A stretch of 64,000 nt of DNA from Prado023 sp963777855 (GTDB taxonomy: Bacteria > Actinomycetota > Actinomycetes > S36-B12 > CAIYMF01). Each line of letters begins with the position of its first letter. Within the stretch, counting starts at the first letter, position 1. The position numbers and the translations under genes are program-made. Under the pieces are notes generated by a model, which worked only from the letters and a program-made list of their open reading frames with translations, did no database searches and was not told the DNA's origin. Below are positions 51,809 to 62,216 of this stretch, piece after piece. The DNA is taken from contig CAVZRW010000013.1 of the NCBI GenBank assembly GCA_963777855.1, forward strand, positions 62,001-126,000. The letters run 5' to 3'.

Positions 51809-52335
51809 TCGACCCCGCCCAGCCTGACCCCGCCCAGCCCGACCCCGCCCAGCCCGACCCCGCCGGGGCGGGCCGCACGGACGCCCACCCCGACCCCGTC
51901 CGCCCCGACCCCGTGCGCCGGGGGCCGACCGCCCTCGTGGCCCCGATGCGCCGCGTCGTGCGCCTGGGCGCTATCGCGGCCCTCGTCGCCCTGCCGGCCT
52001 CCGCCCTGCTCGGGTACCTCGTCGACGGCAGCGCCGGGGCCTGGGGGGCGCTGATCGGGATGGGCATCGCCGTGGGCTTCTTCGGCGTGACGGTGGTGGT
52101 GGCCCTGCTCACCGCGGGGATGGACGCCACACGGCTCGGGGTCTGGGTGCTCGGCTCATGGCTGGTCAAGCTCGTCCTGCTCATCGCCGTGCTGGCGCTG
52201 CTGCGCGACCAGGACTTCTACTCCCGCCCGGCGCTGTTCGTCTCCCTGCTGGTGGGCACCGTCGGCAGCCTCCTGCTGGAGGCCCGCGTGGTGAGCAGCA
52301 CGCAGGTCCCCTACGTCGAGCCGACGCCCAGATGA
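51805..52335 (+). CDS. ATP synthase-associated membrane protein (AtpI-like)
   Basis: This 176-residue protein has a Pro/Asp/Gln-rich N-terminus of about 50 residues with four DPAQP repeats, then four membrane segments (IAALVALPASALLGYLV; ALIGMGIAVGFFGVTVVVALL; VLGSWLVKLVLLIAVLALL; ALFVSLLVGTVGSLLLEARVV). It occupies the place of the ATP synthase protein I gene, a helper of c-ring assembly. It overlaps both wecA and the following small gene by ATGA, so the cluster is tightly coupled. Confidence 0.8.
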   Translation: MIDPAQPDPAQPDPAQPDPAGAGRTDAHPDPVRPDPVRRGPTALVAPMRRVVRLGAIAALVALPASALLGYLVDGSAGAWGALIGMGIAVGFFGVTVVVALLTAGMDATRLGVWVLGSWLVKLVLLIAVLALLRDQDFYSRPALFVSLLVGTVGSLLLEARVVSSTQVPYVEPTPR

Positions 52336-52607
52336 GCCCCGGGGACGACTCGAGCGCACAGGCGCCGGGGGAGGGGTCGCAGCCGCCTGCGGGCACCCCC
52401 GCACGGCCCCCGCTGAAGCCGCAGGGCGAGGACGTCGCCTGGAGCGCGCTGGGGTCGCTGCTGTCCGGTCCCATCGTCTGGGGAGGGGTCGGCATCCTGC
52501 TGGACAGGTGGTTCGGGACCGGTCGCGTGCTCACCGCAGTCGGGGTGGTGGTCGGGTTCTTGGTCGCCTTCTACATCGTGTATCTTCGCTTCGGACGCGA
52601 CGACTGA
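52332..52607 (+). CDS. AtpZ/AtpI-family small membrane protein
   Basis: This 91-residue protein has a disordered first half and two membrane helices (SALGSLLSGPIVWGGVGILLDRWFG; VGVVVGFLVAFYIVYLRFG). The GxLLDRWF turn is characteristic of the AtpZ family, thought to help ATP synthase assembly or Mg2+ handling. The ATG overlaps the preceding stop. With its neighbour it makes two assembly-type genes before atpB. Confidence 0.82.
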   Translation: MSPGDDSSAQAPGEGSQPPAGTPARPPLKPQGEDVAWSALGSLLSGPIVWGGVGILLDRWFGTGRVLTAVGVVVGFLVAFYIVYLRFGRDD

Positions 52608-52662
52608 GCGCAGGCTCACGCTCGCCGCTGTGATCCGTGACGAACCCCCGGAGAGGCTCACT

Positions 52663-53484
52663 GTGCTCATCGTCCCAGCCGCGGTCGGGTCTCTCGTTCC
52701 CTTGGCAGAGGGCGGCGGCGACGGATACTCGGCCCCGACCATCATGGAGTTCTTCCCGCCGCAGATCTTCGGCGTCGACACCTTCTGGGGCCCCACGCGC
52801 ATCAACCTGATCGGGCTGTTCATGGCCGGGGTGCTCGCCCTGTTCTTCGTGGCCGCGTTCAAGCGCCCCTCGATCGTGCCCAACCGCCTGCAGAACCTCG
52901 GCGAGATGGCGATCGACCTGGTCTACGTGAACGTCATCGACGAGGTCATGGGCGCCAAGGGCCGTCGGTTCGCGCCGATCATCGTGACCCTGTTCTGGAT
53001 GATCCTGGCGTTCAACATCACCGGCATCATGCCGATGATGCACATCGCGGCGACCGCAGTGATCGGCGTGCCGCTGGTGCTGGCGATCGTCTCCTACGTC
53101 ACCTTCAACTACGCGGGCATCAAGGAGCACGGGTTCGGCGCCTACATGAGGATGAACCTCTTCCCGCCGGGCGTGCCCAAGCCGATCTACCTGCTGGTGA
53201 CCCCGATCGAGTTCATCTCCACGTTCATCCTGCGCCCGGTGACGCTCACGATCCGTCTGCTGGCCAACATGATGGCCGGCCACCTGCTGCTGGTCCTGTT
53301 CTTCAGCGCCACGAGCTACCTGCTGATGGACGCCGAGGGGCTTCTGAAGATCGCCGCGGTGCCCTCGTTCGTTATGGGCTTCGCGTTCGTCTGCTTCGAG
53401 CTCATCGTGGCTCCCCTGCAGGCCTACATCTTCGCGCTGCTGACCGCCGTGTACATCGACGGCGCCACCAGTCACGAGCACTAG
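52663..53484 (+). CDS. atpB: ATP synthase subunit a
   Basis: This membrane stator subunit forms the proton half-channels against the c-ring. From the GTG at 52663 (GGAGAGG site 6 bases upstream) it has 273 residues and five or six membrane helices. The essential Arg is in LTIRLLANMMAGHLLL; ITGIMPMMHIAAT and the late FELIVAPLQAYIFALLTAVYIDGA carry the other conserved polar residues. An in-frame GTG at 52630 is possible but lacks a ribosome site. Confidence 0.95.
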   Translation: MLIVPAAVGSLVPLAEGGGDGYSAPTIMEFFPPQIFGVDTFWGPTRINLIGLFMAGVLALFFVAAFKRPSIVPNRLQNLGEMAIDLVYVNVIDEVMGAKGRRFAPIIVTLFWMILAFNITGIMPMMHIAATAVIGVPLVLAIVSYVTFNYAGIKEHGFGAYMRMNLFPPGVPKPIYLLVTPIEFISTFILRPVTLTIRLLANMMAGHLLLVLFFSATSYLLMDAEGLLKIAAVPSFVMGFAFVCFELIVAPLQAYIFALLTAVYIDGATSHEH

Positions 53485-53550
53485 ACCGCACGTCCCCCCA
53501 CCACAGACTCCCGGGCGACCGCCACGGGCAACACGGAAGGAACCACCACA

Positions 53551-53775
53551 GTGGAGACGCTCGCCGCAGTCAACGGCAACCTCAACGCCATCGGGTACGG
53601 CCTGGCGGCGATCGGCCCCGGCATCGGCATCGGCATCCTGGTCGGCAAGGCGCTCGAGGGCATCGCCCGTCAGCCCGAGGCCACCGGCGTGCTGCGCACC
53701 AACATGTTCCTGGGCATCGCCTTCACCGAGGCGCTGGCCCTCATCGGCCTCGTGGCCGGCTTCCTGTTCACCTGA
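53551..53775 (+). CDS. atpE: ATP synthase subunit c
   Basis: This 74-residue hairpin of two helices forms the rotor ring. The proton-carrying Glu60 is in IAFTEALAL, the glycine-rich first helix is LAAIGPGIGIGILVGKALEGI, and the loop is ARQPE. The ion-site residues fit a proton, not a sodium, ring. The GTG has a GGAAGGA site. Confidence 0.97.
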   Translation: METLAAVNGNLNAIGYGLAAIGPGIGIGILVGKALEGIARQPEATGVLRTNMFLGIAFTEALALIGLVAGFLFT

Positions 53776-53824
53776 TCGGCGCCTCAGCACGTCCGCTGAT
53801 CCCCGAGGCTGATCTGGAAGGGCC

Positions 53825-54379
53825 ATGGACACCGTAATCATCCTCGCGTCGGAGGAGCCGAACCCGCTCATCCCGGCGCCGTACGACATCTTCTGGGGCA
53901 CCCTGTGCTTCATCATCCTGCTGCTGATGTTCTGGAAGTACGTCCTGCCGACGTTCAACCGCATCGTCGAGGAGCGCTCCGAGAAGATCGAGGGTGGCAT
54001 CGAGCGCGCGAAGGTGATGCAGGCCGAGGCCGCGCGCAGCCGGGATGCCTACTCCGAGCAGCTCGAGCAGGCGACCAAGGAGGCCGCAGCGATCCGCACC
54101 GCCGCGCACGGCGAGGGTGACCAGATCGTCACGGCTGCCAGGGCCGAGGCCGTGACGGCGGCCGCGGCCGTGGCAGCGCGGGCCGACGCCCAGATCCAGG
54201 TCGAGCGCGACGCCGCACTGGGCTCGCTCAAGCGCGACGTCGGCAGCCTGGCCCTGGAGCTGGCGAGCAAGATCGTCGGCGAGAGCCTGACCGACGATGC
54301 CCGCGCCCGGGCCACCGTCGACCGGTTCATCGCCGAGCTCGAGGCGTCTGCGGCGGCCCAGGAGTCGGGCACCCCATGA
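53825..54379 (+). CDS. atpF: ATP synthase subunit b
   Basis: This 184-residue stator stalk protein has one N-terminal membrane helix (IFWGTLCFIILLLMFWKYV) and a long charged coiled coil (PTFNRIVEERSEKIEGGIERAKVMQAEAARSRDAYSEQLEQ). The ATG has an AAGGG site. Its stop overlaps atpH (ATGA). In M. tuberculosis one of the stalk genes is fused with delta; here they are separate. Confidence 0.95.
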   Translation: MDTVIILASEEPNPLIPAPYDIFWGTLCFIILLLMFWKYVLPTFNRIVEERSEKIEGGIERAKVMQAEAARSRDAYSEQLEQATKEAAAIRTAAHGEGDQIVTAARAEAVTAAAAVAARADAQIQVERDAALGSLKRDVGSLALELASKIVGESLTDDARARATVDRFIAELEASAAAQESGTP

Positions 54380-55185
54380 GTGCCTCGGTCCGGGAGAACT
54401 CCGCCGGGCTGCGCGCCCGCCTCGACCAGCGTCGGGGCGATCCGGGACTCGCGCAGCTGCCCGGTGAGCTGTTCGCGGTCGCCGACCTGGTGGGTCGCGA
54501 CTCGCAGCTGCGCACGGCGCTCTCGGATGCGGGCCAGCCCGGCGAGGCCCGTGTCGGCCTGGTGCAGTCCCTGTTCGGCGGGCGCGTGTCACCGCTGGCG
54601 GCCGACGTCCTGGCCGACGTCGCGGCCCAGCGGTGGTCCACCCCCACCGACCTGCTCGAGGCGATCGAGGGCCTGGCCGTGCAGTCGGCCTTCCTGGTCG
54701 GCGAACAGGAGGGCACCCTGGACGGCGTCGAGGACGAGCTCTTCGGGTTCTCCCGCGCCGTCGCAGGTTCCGCTGAGCTGCAGATGGCGCTGACCGATCC
54801 CTCGGTCGGCTCGGCCCAGAAGGCCGGGCTGGTCGAGTCCCTGCTGGGCGGCCGGGTGACCGCCCAGACCAGCCAGGTCCTGGGCTACGCGCTGGCGCAC
54901 CTGCGCGGTCGGCGCGTGGACTCGGTGATGGACGACCTCATGGGCCTGGCCGGCGAGCAGCGCAGCCGCTCGGTCGCCGAGGTGCGGGTGGCCCGCCCGC
55001 TGGATCCCGACCAGGCGCAGCGGTTGACCGCCGCGCTGTCGCGGCTGCACGGCCGGCAGGTCCGGATCAATGCCGCGGTGGACCCCGACGTGGTCGGGGG
55101 GATCTCGGTGCGGATCGGCAGCGAGGTCGTCGACGCGACAGTGGCGACCCGCATCGAGCAGGCCCGCCGGGCCCTGGTCGGCTAG
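54376..55185 (+). CDS. atpH: ATP synthase subunit delta
   Basis: This 269-residue protein links the peripheral stalk to the top of F1. The six-helix N-domain and the C-terminal RSVAEVRVARPLDPDQAQRLTAALSRLHGRQVRINAAVDPDVVGGISVRIGSEVVDATVATRIEQARRAL are typical. It is longer than the usual 180 residues, as common in actinobacteria, where the N-domain is extended. ATGA overlap with atpF. Confidence 0.94.
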   Translation: MSASVRENSAGLRARLDQRRGDPGLAQLPGELFAVADLVGRDSQLRTALSDAGQPGEARVGLVQSLFGGRVSPLAADVLADVAAQRWSTPTDLLEAIEGLAVQSAFLVGEQEGTLDGVEDELFGFSRAVAGSAELQMALTDPSVGSAQKAGLVESLLGGRVTAQTSQVLGYALAHLRGRRVDSVMDDLMGLAGEQRSRSVAEVRVARPLDPDQAQRLTAALSRLHGRQVRINAAVDPDVVGGISVRIGSEVVDATVATRIEQARRALVG

Positions 55186-55245
55186 AGGACGAACGACAAC
55201 AACGACGTGACCCGCCGACCGGCGGGGATGGAACGAGGAGAGACG

Positions 55246-56880
<1,635 letters not shown>

Positions 56881-56883
56881 CTC

Positions 56884-57855
56884 ATGGGCGCCCAAATGCG
56901 GGTCTACCGACGCCGGATCAAGAGCGTCCAGCAGACCAAGAAGATCACCAAGGCGATGGAGCTCATCGCCTCGTCACGGATCGTCAAGGCCCAGAGGCAC
57001 CTCGGTGCGGCGCTGCCGTACACCCGCCAGCTCGTGCTCGCCATCTCGGCGGCCGTGTCGATGTCCGCCGAGTCCGACCATCCGCTGATCTCCCAGCGGG
57101 ACAACCGCAAGCGTGCGGCAGTCCTGCTGATCGGCGCCGACCGCGGCCTGGCCGGGGCGTACTCGTCGAACATCATCCGCGAGGGTGAGGGCCTCAACGC
57201 GTACCTGCGCGAGCAGGGCATCGAGCCGGTGCACTTCCTCGTGGGCCGCAAGATCGTGAACTTCTACAAGTTCCGCGAGCGCTACATCGAGGGCGAGTAC
57301 GTCGGGTTCACCGACCAGCCCACGGTCGACCACGCCAAGGAGGTGGCGCTCGGCCTGCTCGCCTCGTTCCTGTCCGACAGCGAGACCGAGGGCGGGACCG
57401 ACGAGATCCACCTCATCTACACGCACTTCGTCAACATGGGTCGCCAGGAGGTCCGCATCCGCCGGATCCTGCCGATCGAGGTGGTCGAGCAGGTCGTCGG
57501 GGCCGGCGGCCAGCCTGAGCTGCAGCCCGTGCGTGACACCGAGGGCACCCAGGCGGCCGCTGCGGTCGCCGCCGCGATGCCGCTCTACGAGTTCGAGCCC
57601 GACGCCGACACCGTGCTCAACGAGCTGCTGCCGCGCTACGTCGAGAACCTGGTCTACACCGCGATGCTCGAGGCCGCCGCCTCCGAGCACGCCGCCCGCC
57701 GGCGTGCCATGAAGTCGGCCACGGACAACGCGGAGGAGCTCATCAAGAGCCTCACGCTGCAGGCGAACCAGGCCCGCCAGACCGAGATCACCCAGGAGAT
57801 TTCCGAGATCGTCGGTGGCGCCGACGCTCTTGCCTCCGCCACTGCAGGAAGTTGA
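56884..57855 (+). CDS. atpG: ATP synthase subunit gamma
   Basis: This 323-residue central shaft subunit has the terminal coiled-coil helices (RIKSVQQTKKITKAMELIASSRIVKAQ at the start, HAARRRAMKSATDNAEELIKSLTLQANQARQTEITQEISEIVGGADAL at the end) and the middle Rossmann-like domain with GADRGLAGAYSSNIIRE. It begins 4 bases after atpA. It transmits rotation from the c-ring to the catalytic sites. Confidence 0.96.
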   Translation: MGAQMRVYRRRIKSVQQTKKITKAMELIASSRIVKAQRHLGAALPYTRQLVLAISAAVSMSAESDHPLISQRDNRKRAAVLLIGADRGLAGAYSSNIIREGEGLNAYLREQGIEPVHFLVGRKIVNFYKFRERYIEGEYVGFTDQPTVDHAKEVALGLLASFLSDSETEGGTDEIHLIYTHFVNMGRQEVRIRRILPIEVVEQVVGAGGQPELQPVRDTEGTQAAAAVAAAMPLYEFEPDADTVLNELLPRYVENLVYTAMLEAAASEHAARRRAMKSATDNAEELIKSLTLQANQARQTEITQEISEIVGGADALASATAGS

Positions 57856-57863
57856 GGATCTAC

Positions 57864-59309
57864 ATGACCGCCTCGGTTGAGACCGCACAGGGTGTGGGCC
57901 GCGTGGCCCGCGTCACCGGCCCTGTCGTCGACGTGGAGTTCCCCGTCGAGGCCATGCCCGCGCTCATGAACGCGCTGCACGTCGACGTCTCGTTCGGCGT
58001 GGGGGAGGAGGGCGGCGGCAACCGCACGCTGACCCTGGAGGTCGCCCAGCACCTCGGCGACAACCTGGTGCGCGCGATCTCCATGCAGCCCACCGACGGC
58101 CTCGTCCGGGGTGCCCAGGTGCGCGACACGGGCGACTCGATCACGGTGCCGGTCGGCGACGTGACCAAGGGCCACGTCTGGAACACCCTGGGCAAGCCGC
58201 TGGACGTTGCGGAGTCCTCGCTGGAGATCACCGAGCGCTGGGGCATCCACCGCCAGCCGCCGGCCTTCGACCAGCTCGAGAGCAAGACCGAGGTGTTCTG
58301 GACCGGCATCAAGGTCATCGACCTGCTCACCCCGTACGTGAAGGGCGGCAAGATCGGCCTGTTCGGCGGCGCCGGCGTGGGCAAGACGGTGCTCATCCAG
58401 GAGATGATCACCCGCGTCGCCAAGAACTTCGGTGGTGTGTCGGTGTTCGCCGGCGTCGGCGAGCGCACCCGTGAGGGCAACGACCTGTTCCTGGAGATGA
58501 CCGAGTCCGGCGTCATCAACGACACCGCGCTCGTGTTCGGCCAGATGGACGAGCCGCCGGGCACGCGCCTGCGGGTGGCCCTGTCGGCGCTGACGATGGC
58601 CGAGTACTTCCGCGATGTGCAGAAGCAGGACGTGCTGCTGTTCATCGACAACATCTTCCGGTTCACCCAGGCCGGCTCCGAGGTCTCCACGCTGCTGGGC
58701 CGCATGCCCTCGGCGGTGGGCTACCAGCCGACGCTCGCCGACGAGATGGGCATGCTCCAGGAGCGGATCACCTCCACGCGTGGGCACTCGATCACCTCGC
58801 TGCAGGCCATCTACGTCCCCGCCGACGACCTGACCGACCCGGCGCCGGCTACGACGTTCGCCCACCTGGACGCCACCACCGTGCTCTCGCGGCCGATCTC
58901 CGAGCTGGGCATCTACCCGGCCGTGGACCCCCTGGACTCCACGTCGCGCATCCTCGACCCGCGCATCGTCGGCGACGACCACTACGCGGTCGCCGCCCGG
59001 ACCAAGGAGATCCTGCAGCGCTACAAGGACCTGCAGGACATCATCGCGATCCTCGGCATCGACGAGCTCTCCGAGGAGGACCGGGTGCTGGTCAACCGCG
59101 CCCGGCGCATCCAGCGGTTCCTGAGCCAGAACATGTTCGTCGCCGAGCAGTTCACCGGCATGCCGGGCTCGTTCGTCCCGGTCGAGGAGACGATCGCCTC
59201 GTTCAAGGCGCTGGCCGAGGGCGAGTACGACCACATCCCCGAGCAGGCGTTCTTCATGTCCGGTGGCATCGAGGACGTCGAGCGCAACGCTGCCAAGCTC
59301 AAGGGCTGA
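57864..59309 (+). CDS. atpD: ATP synthase subunit beta
   Basis: This 481-residue subunit carries the catalytic sites. The P-loop is FGGAGVGKTVL, Walker B lies in VLLFIDNIFRFTQAGSEVS, the catalytic Glu in GERTREGNDLF and the DELSEED lever in GIDELSEEDRVLV. The ATG at 57864 has a GAGG site; an in-frame TTG at 57852 overlapping the atpG stop is less likely. Confidence 0.97.
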   Translation: MTASVETAQGVGRVARVTGPVVDVEFPVEAMPALMNALHVDVSFGVGEEGGGNRTLTLEVAQHLGDNLVRAISMQPTDGLVRGAQVRDTGDSITVPVGDVTKGHVWNTLGKPLDVAESSLEITERWGIHRQPPAFDQLESKTEVFWTGIKVIDLLTPYVKGGKIGLFGGAGVGKTVLIQEMITRVAKNFGGVSVFAGVGERTREGNDLFLEMTESGVINDTALVFGQMDEPPGTRLRVALSALTMAEYFRDVQKQDVLLFIDNIFRFTQAGSEVSTLLGRMPSAVGYQPTLADEMGMLQERITSTRGHSITSLQAIYVPADDLTDPAPATTFAHLDATTVLSRPISELGIYPAVDPLDSTSRILDPRIVGDDHYAVAARTKEILQRYKDLQDIIAILGIDELSEEDRVLVNRARRIQRFLSQNMFVAEQFTGMPGSFVPVEETIASFKALAEGEYDHIPEQAFFMSGGIEDVERNAAKLKG

Positions 59310-59319
59310 GGAGCGCGCC

Positions 59320-59733
59320 ATGGCTGAGCTGCAGGTGTCGCTTGTCGCGATGGATCGCGAGATCTGGGTCGGCCCGGCGCGCATGGTGGTCGCCACCACC
59401 CCCGAGGGCGAGATCGGGATCCTGCCCGGGCATGAGCCCGTGCTGGCGCTGCTGATCGACGGTCCCGTGCGGATCGAGACGTCCGACGGTGAGAGGATCG
59501 GCGCGGCTGTTCACGGCGGCTTCTTCTCGGTGGCCAACAACGAGGTCGCGATCCTTGCCGAGACCGCTGAGCTCGACACCGAGATCGACGTGGAGCGCGC
59601 CCAGGCCGCACTCGACCGGATCCTGGCCGACGGCTCGGTGGACCGCTCCGAGAAGGCGGCCGAGATCCGGGCCCGGTCACGGCTCAAGGCCGCGATGGCG
59701 GCCGAGGGACGGGCCATGCACCGGGGCAGCTGA
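59320..59733 (+). CDS. atpC: ATP synthase subunit epsilon
   Basis: This 137-residue rotor subunit has the beta-sandwich (VATTPEGEIGILPGHEPVLALL, GFFSVANNEVAILAETAEL) and a C-terminal helical hairpin (RAQAALDRILADGSVDRSEKAAEIRARSRLKAAM) that can restrain ATP hydrolysis. The ATG has a GAGGAG site. It closes the operon and is followed by a strong terminator. Confidence 0.96.
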   Translation: MAELQVSLVAMDREIWVGPARMVVATTPEGEIGILPGHEPVLALLIDGPVRIETSDGERIGAAVHGGFFSVANNEVAILAETAELDTEIDVERAQAALDRILADGSVDRSEKAAEIRARSRLKAAMAAEGRAMHRGS

Positions 59734-59752
59734 TCCGCCCGCACGACCATCA

Positions 59753-59791
59753 CCAGGGGCCCCGCGCGGTTCGTCCGCGCGGGGCCCCTGG
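59753..59791. terminator. 17-bp perfect hairpin after the ATP synthase operon
   Basis: Arms 59753-59769 and 59775-59791 (CCAGGGGCCCCGCGCGG and its complement) enclose TTCGT. It lies between the convergent ends of atpC and cobO, so it can end both transcripts. Confidence 0.8.
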
Positions 59792-59800
59792 CTGTGCGGG

Positions 59801-60376
59801 TCAGCCGCGCTCGCCCCCGGGCGTCCAGAGGATGTCACCCTCGGCCAGGTTGGCGTGCCGGGCCAGCACGAACAGCAGGTCCGAGAGCCGATTGAGGTAG
59901 GTCGCCGGGAGGGCGGTCATCTGCTCGCCGTGCTCGGCCATGGCCGCCCAGGTGGCCCGTTCGGCGCGGCGGACCACGGTGCGCGCCACGTGCAGGTGCG
60001 CCGAGGCGGGGGTCCCCCCGGGCAGGACGAACGAGCGCAGGGGGGGCACAGTGGCGTTGTACTGGTCGATCTCGGCCTCGAGCCGCTCGACGTACTCGGG
60101 CTCCACCCGCAGGGGCGGGTAGGCGGGCTCGGCCACCACCGGGGTGCACAGGTCCGCGCCCACGTCGAACAGCTCGTTCTGGATCCGCAGCAGCACCGTG
60201 CGCACGTCCGGGGCGACCTGTGTGGTCGCCAGGGCCACGCCGATCGTGCAGTTGGCCTCGTCGACCTCGGCGTAGGCCACCAGCCGGGGGTCGTTCTTGG
60301 TGGTACGGCTCATGTCGCCGAGGGAGGTGGTGCCGTCGTCGCCGGTGCGGGTGTAGATGCGGGTGAGGTTGACCAT
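59801..60376 (-). CDS. cobO: ATP:cob(I)alamin adenosyltransferase, PduO type
   Basis: This 191-residue enzyme makes adenosylcobalamin from cobalamin and ATP. The PduO-type signature is RIYTRTGDDGTTSLGD; the conserved helical-bundle residues lie in DEANCTIGVALA, LFDVGADLCTP, SFVLPGGTPASAHLHVARTVVRRAER and NRLSDLLFVLAR. The ATG is set by a TAGGGT box 6 bases upstream. It is divergent from murA as in M. tuberculosis. The mutase at 63112 needs its product. Confidence 0.94.
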   Translation of the reverse strand: MVNLTRIYTRTGDDGTTSLGDMSRTTKNDPRLVAYAEVDEANCTIGVALATTQVAPDVRTVLLRIQNELFDVGADLCTPVVAEPAYPPLRVEPEYVERLEAEIDQYNATVPPLRSFVLPGGTPASAHLHVARTVVRRAERATWAAMAEHGEQMTALPATYLNRLSDLLFVLARHANLAEGDILWTPGGERG

Positions 60377-60382
60377 GACCTG

Positions 60383-60388
60383 ACCCTA
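60383..60388 (-). promoter_or_regulatory. -10 box of cobO (leaderless)
   Basis: TAGGGT on the minus strand lies 6 bases before the ATG at 60376. Confidence 0.55.
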
Positions 60389-60417
60389 TGCCCCCGGCCT
60401 CGACCCTGCCGGGCCCC

Positions 60418-60423
60418 TACGAT
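60418..60423 (+). promoter_or_regulatory. -10 box of murA (leaderless)
   Basis: TACGAT lies 7 bases before the ATG at 60431. The two divergent promoters fit in 54 bases. Confidence 0.55.
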
Positions 60424-60430
60424 GTGGCCC

Positions 60431-61723
60431 ATGCAACAGGTGTTCCGGGTCACCGGCGGTGCCCGCCTCGAGGGGGAGATCTCGGTCGTCGGGGCCAAGA
60501 ACAGCGTGCTGAAGCTGATGGCCGCCGCCCTGCTGGCGCGGGGTCGCACGACGATCACCAACGTCCCGGAGATCCTCGACGTGGAGATCATGGCCGAGCT
60601 GCTGCGGCGCCTGGGCTGCGAGGTGACCCACGAGTCCTTCTCGCCGATGGTCGGCGGGACCGTCACCATCGACGTCCCCGACCTGCCGAACCACCAGGCC
60701 GACTACGACCTCGTGCGCCGGATGCGGGCCTCGATCTGCGTGCTGGGGCCCCTCATCGCGCGATGCGGCGCGGCCGATGTCGCCCTGCCCGGCGGCGACG
60801 CGATCGGCTCCCGGGGCCTGGACATGCACATCGCCGGGCTGCAGAAGCTCGGCGCCACATTCGACAACCACCACGGGTTCCTCGTGGCCAAGGCCCAGGG
60901 TCTGCACGGCGGGCAGATCTGGCTGGACTTCCCGAGCGTCGGGGCCACCGAGAACATCCTCATGGCCGCGGTCCTGGCCGACGGCGTCACGGTGATCGAC
61001 AACGCCGCCCGTGAGCCGGAGATCGTCGACATCTGCCAGATGCTGCAGGAGATGGGCGCCCGCATCGACGGGGTCGGCAGCTCCACGCTGACCATCGAGG
61101 GCGTCGACGAGCTGCATCCCGTGGAGCACCGGACGGTGCCCGACCGGATCGTGGCCGGGACCTGGGCGGTCGCGGCGGCCATCACGCAGGGCGACGTGTT
61201 CGTGCGGGGGGCCGTCGGCAAGCACCTGGACATGGCCCTGGACAAGCTCGCCTCGGCCGGGGGCACCATCCACGTCGAGGACGACGGCTTCCGGGTGCGC
61301 ATGGACGACCGACCGCGCGCGGTGGACATCGTCACCCTGCCCTACCCGGGGTTCCCGACCGACCTGCAGCCGCAGTTCATCGCACTGAACGCGATTGCCG
61401 ACGGCACGGCGATGATCACCGAGAACCTCTTCGAGGCCCGGTTCCGGTTCGTCAACGAGATCGCGCGGCTGGGCGCCGACGTGCGCACGGACGGTCACCA
61501 CGCGCTGGTGCGTGGGCGCCCGGCGCTGTCCGGGGCCCCCGTGGAGGCCGCCGACATCAGGGCCGGTGCCGGGCTCGTGCTCGCGGGGCTGGCGGCCACG
61601 GGCTACACGACGGTGTACGAGATCCATCACATCGAGCGCGGGTACTCGGGGTTCGTGGAGAGCCTGCGCGGGATCGGCGCGACGATCGAGAAGCTGGAGC
61701 AGCGCTCCCCGTTCGACGACTGA
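60431..61723 (+). CDS. murA: UDP-N-acetylglucosamine 1-carboxyvinyltransferase
   Basis: This enzyme transfers enolpyruvate to UDP-GlcNAc, the first step of peptidoglycan synthesis. It has 430 residues and the two-domain fold with GAKNSVLKLMAAALLA. The active-site loop, LPGGCAIG in most bacteria, here reads LPGGDAIGSR, with Asp123 in place of the Cys that fosfomycin alkylates. The same change in M. tuberculosis makes MurA insensitive to fosfomycin, so intrinsic resistance is expected. The start follows a -10 box. Confidence 0.96.
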   Translation: MQQVFRVTGGARLEGEISVVGAKNSVLKLMAAALLARGRTTITNVPEILDVEIMAELLRRLGCEVTHESFSPMVGGTVTIDVPDLPNHQADYDLVRRMRASICVLGPLIARCGAADVALPGGDAIGSRGLDMHIAGLQKLGATFDNHHGFLVAKAQGLHGGQIWLDFPSVGATENILMAAVLADGVTVIDNAAREPEIVDICQMLQEMGARIDGVGSSTLTIEGVDELHPVEHRTVPDRIVAGTWAVAAAITQGDVFVRGAVGKHLDMALDKLASAGGTIHVEDDGFRVRMDDRPRAVDIVTLPYPGFPTDLQPQFIALNAIADGTAMITENLFEARFRFVNEIARLGADVRTDGHHALVRGRPALSGAPVEAADIRAGAGLVLAGLAATGYTTVYEIHHIERGYSGFVESLRGIGATIEKLEQRSPFDD

Positions 61724-61886
61724 GCGCCCGCCCGCGCGGTCGAGTCGCGGCCGCGGGGTAACTCGCCGCTGCCTCGGTCGCCAGCCCGCCGCCGCCCCGC
61801 CGGCCAGTCACCGCCCCGCCGGCCCGCGGCCCGGGTGGCCGACCCGCGGCCCCGCCGCCCCGCCGCCCCGCCGGCCCCGCGGCCCA

Positions 61887-62150
61887 TGATCCATCGTGCT
61901 TTCCTCCCCTAGAACAGAGCCAACCCCCACCGGATCATGGCCCCCGGGTCCACGCGCTCACTCCCGCCCGGGTCCACGCGTCACCGTGGCCGAGGGGCCG
62001 ACTCCGCGGCCCCTCGCCGATCCTGATCCGTGGTGCTTGCCTCCGCTAGAGCAGGGCTAACCCGCACCGATCATGGCCACCCGCGCCCGGGTCCACGCGC
62101 TCACCGCGGCCCGCCCCGGGCCCCGGCCCACGCGTCACGTCGCCCAGGGG
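61887..62150. repeat. Two-copy direct repeat, period 137 bp
   Basis: Copies start with TGATCC at 61887 and 62024. Both contain GTGCTT-CCTCC-CTAGA-CAG-GC-AACCC, then GATCATGGCC and GGGTCCACGCGCTCAC, with about one difference in seven. The first copy is also bounded by an inverted repeat, CCATGATCC (61884-61892) and GGATCATGG (61932-61940). CTAG is rare in this genome. The shape suggests a small intergenic repeat family. Confidence 0.75.
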
Positions 62151-62193
62151 CGACTGCGCCCCTCGCGCCCGTTCGGGCGTGGCCCACCCCCAA

Positions 62194-62209
62194 GTTACTG
62201 GCCGGTAAC
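62194..62209 (+). promoter_or_regulatory. 16-bp near-perfect palindrome, probable TetR-type operator
   Basis: GTTACTGGCCGGTAAC has arms GTTAC/GTAAC about a GGCC centre. It lies 7 bases upstream of a TAGGAT box (62217-62222), covering the -35 to spacer area of the next operon. TTAC...GTAA sites of this type are common for TetR regulators of acyl-CoA metabolism; the assignment is inference. Confidence 0.55.
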
Positions 62210-62216
62210 CGGGCGC

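Noticed and set aside
61740..61885. Coding sequence in the GC-rich stretch after murA
   Set aside because: It is low-complexity GCC/CCG sequence without a start, ribosome site or recognisable motif.
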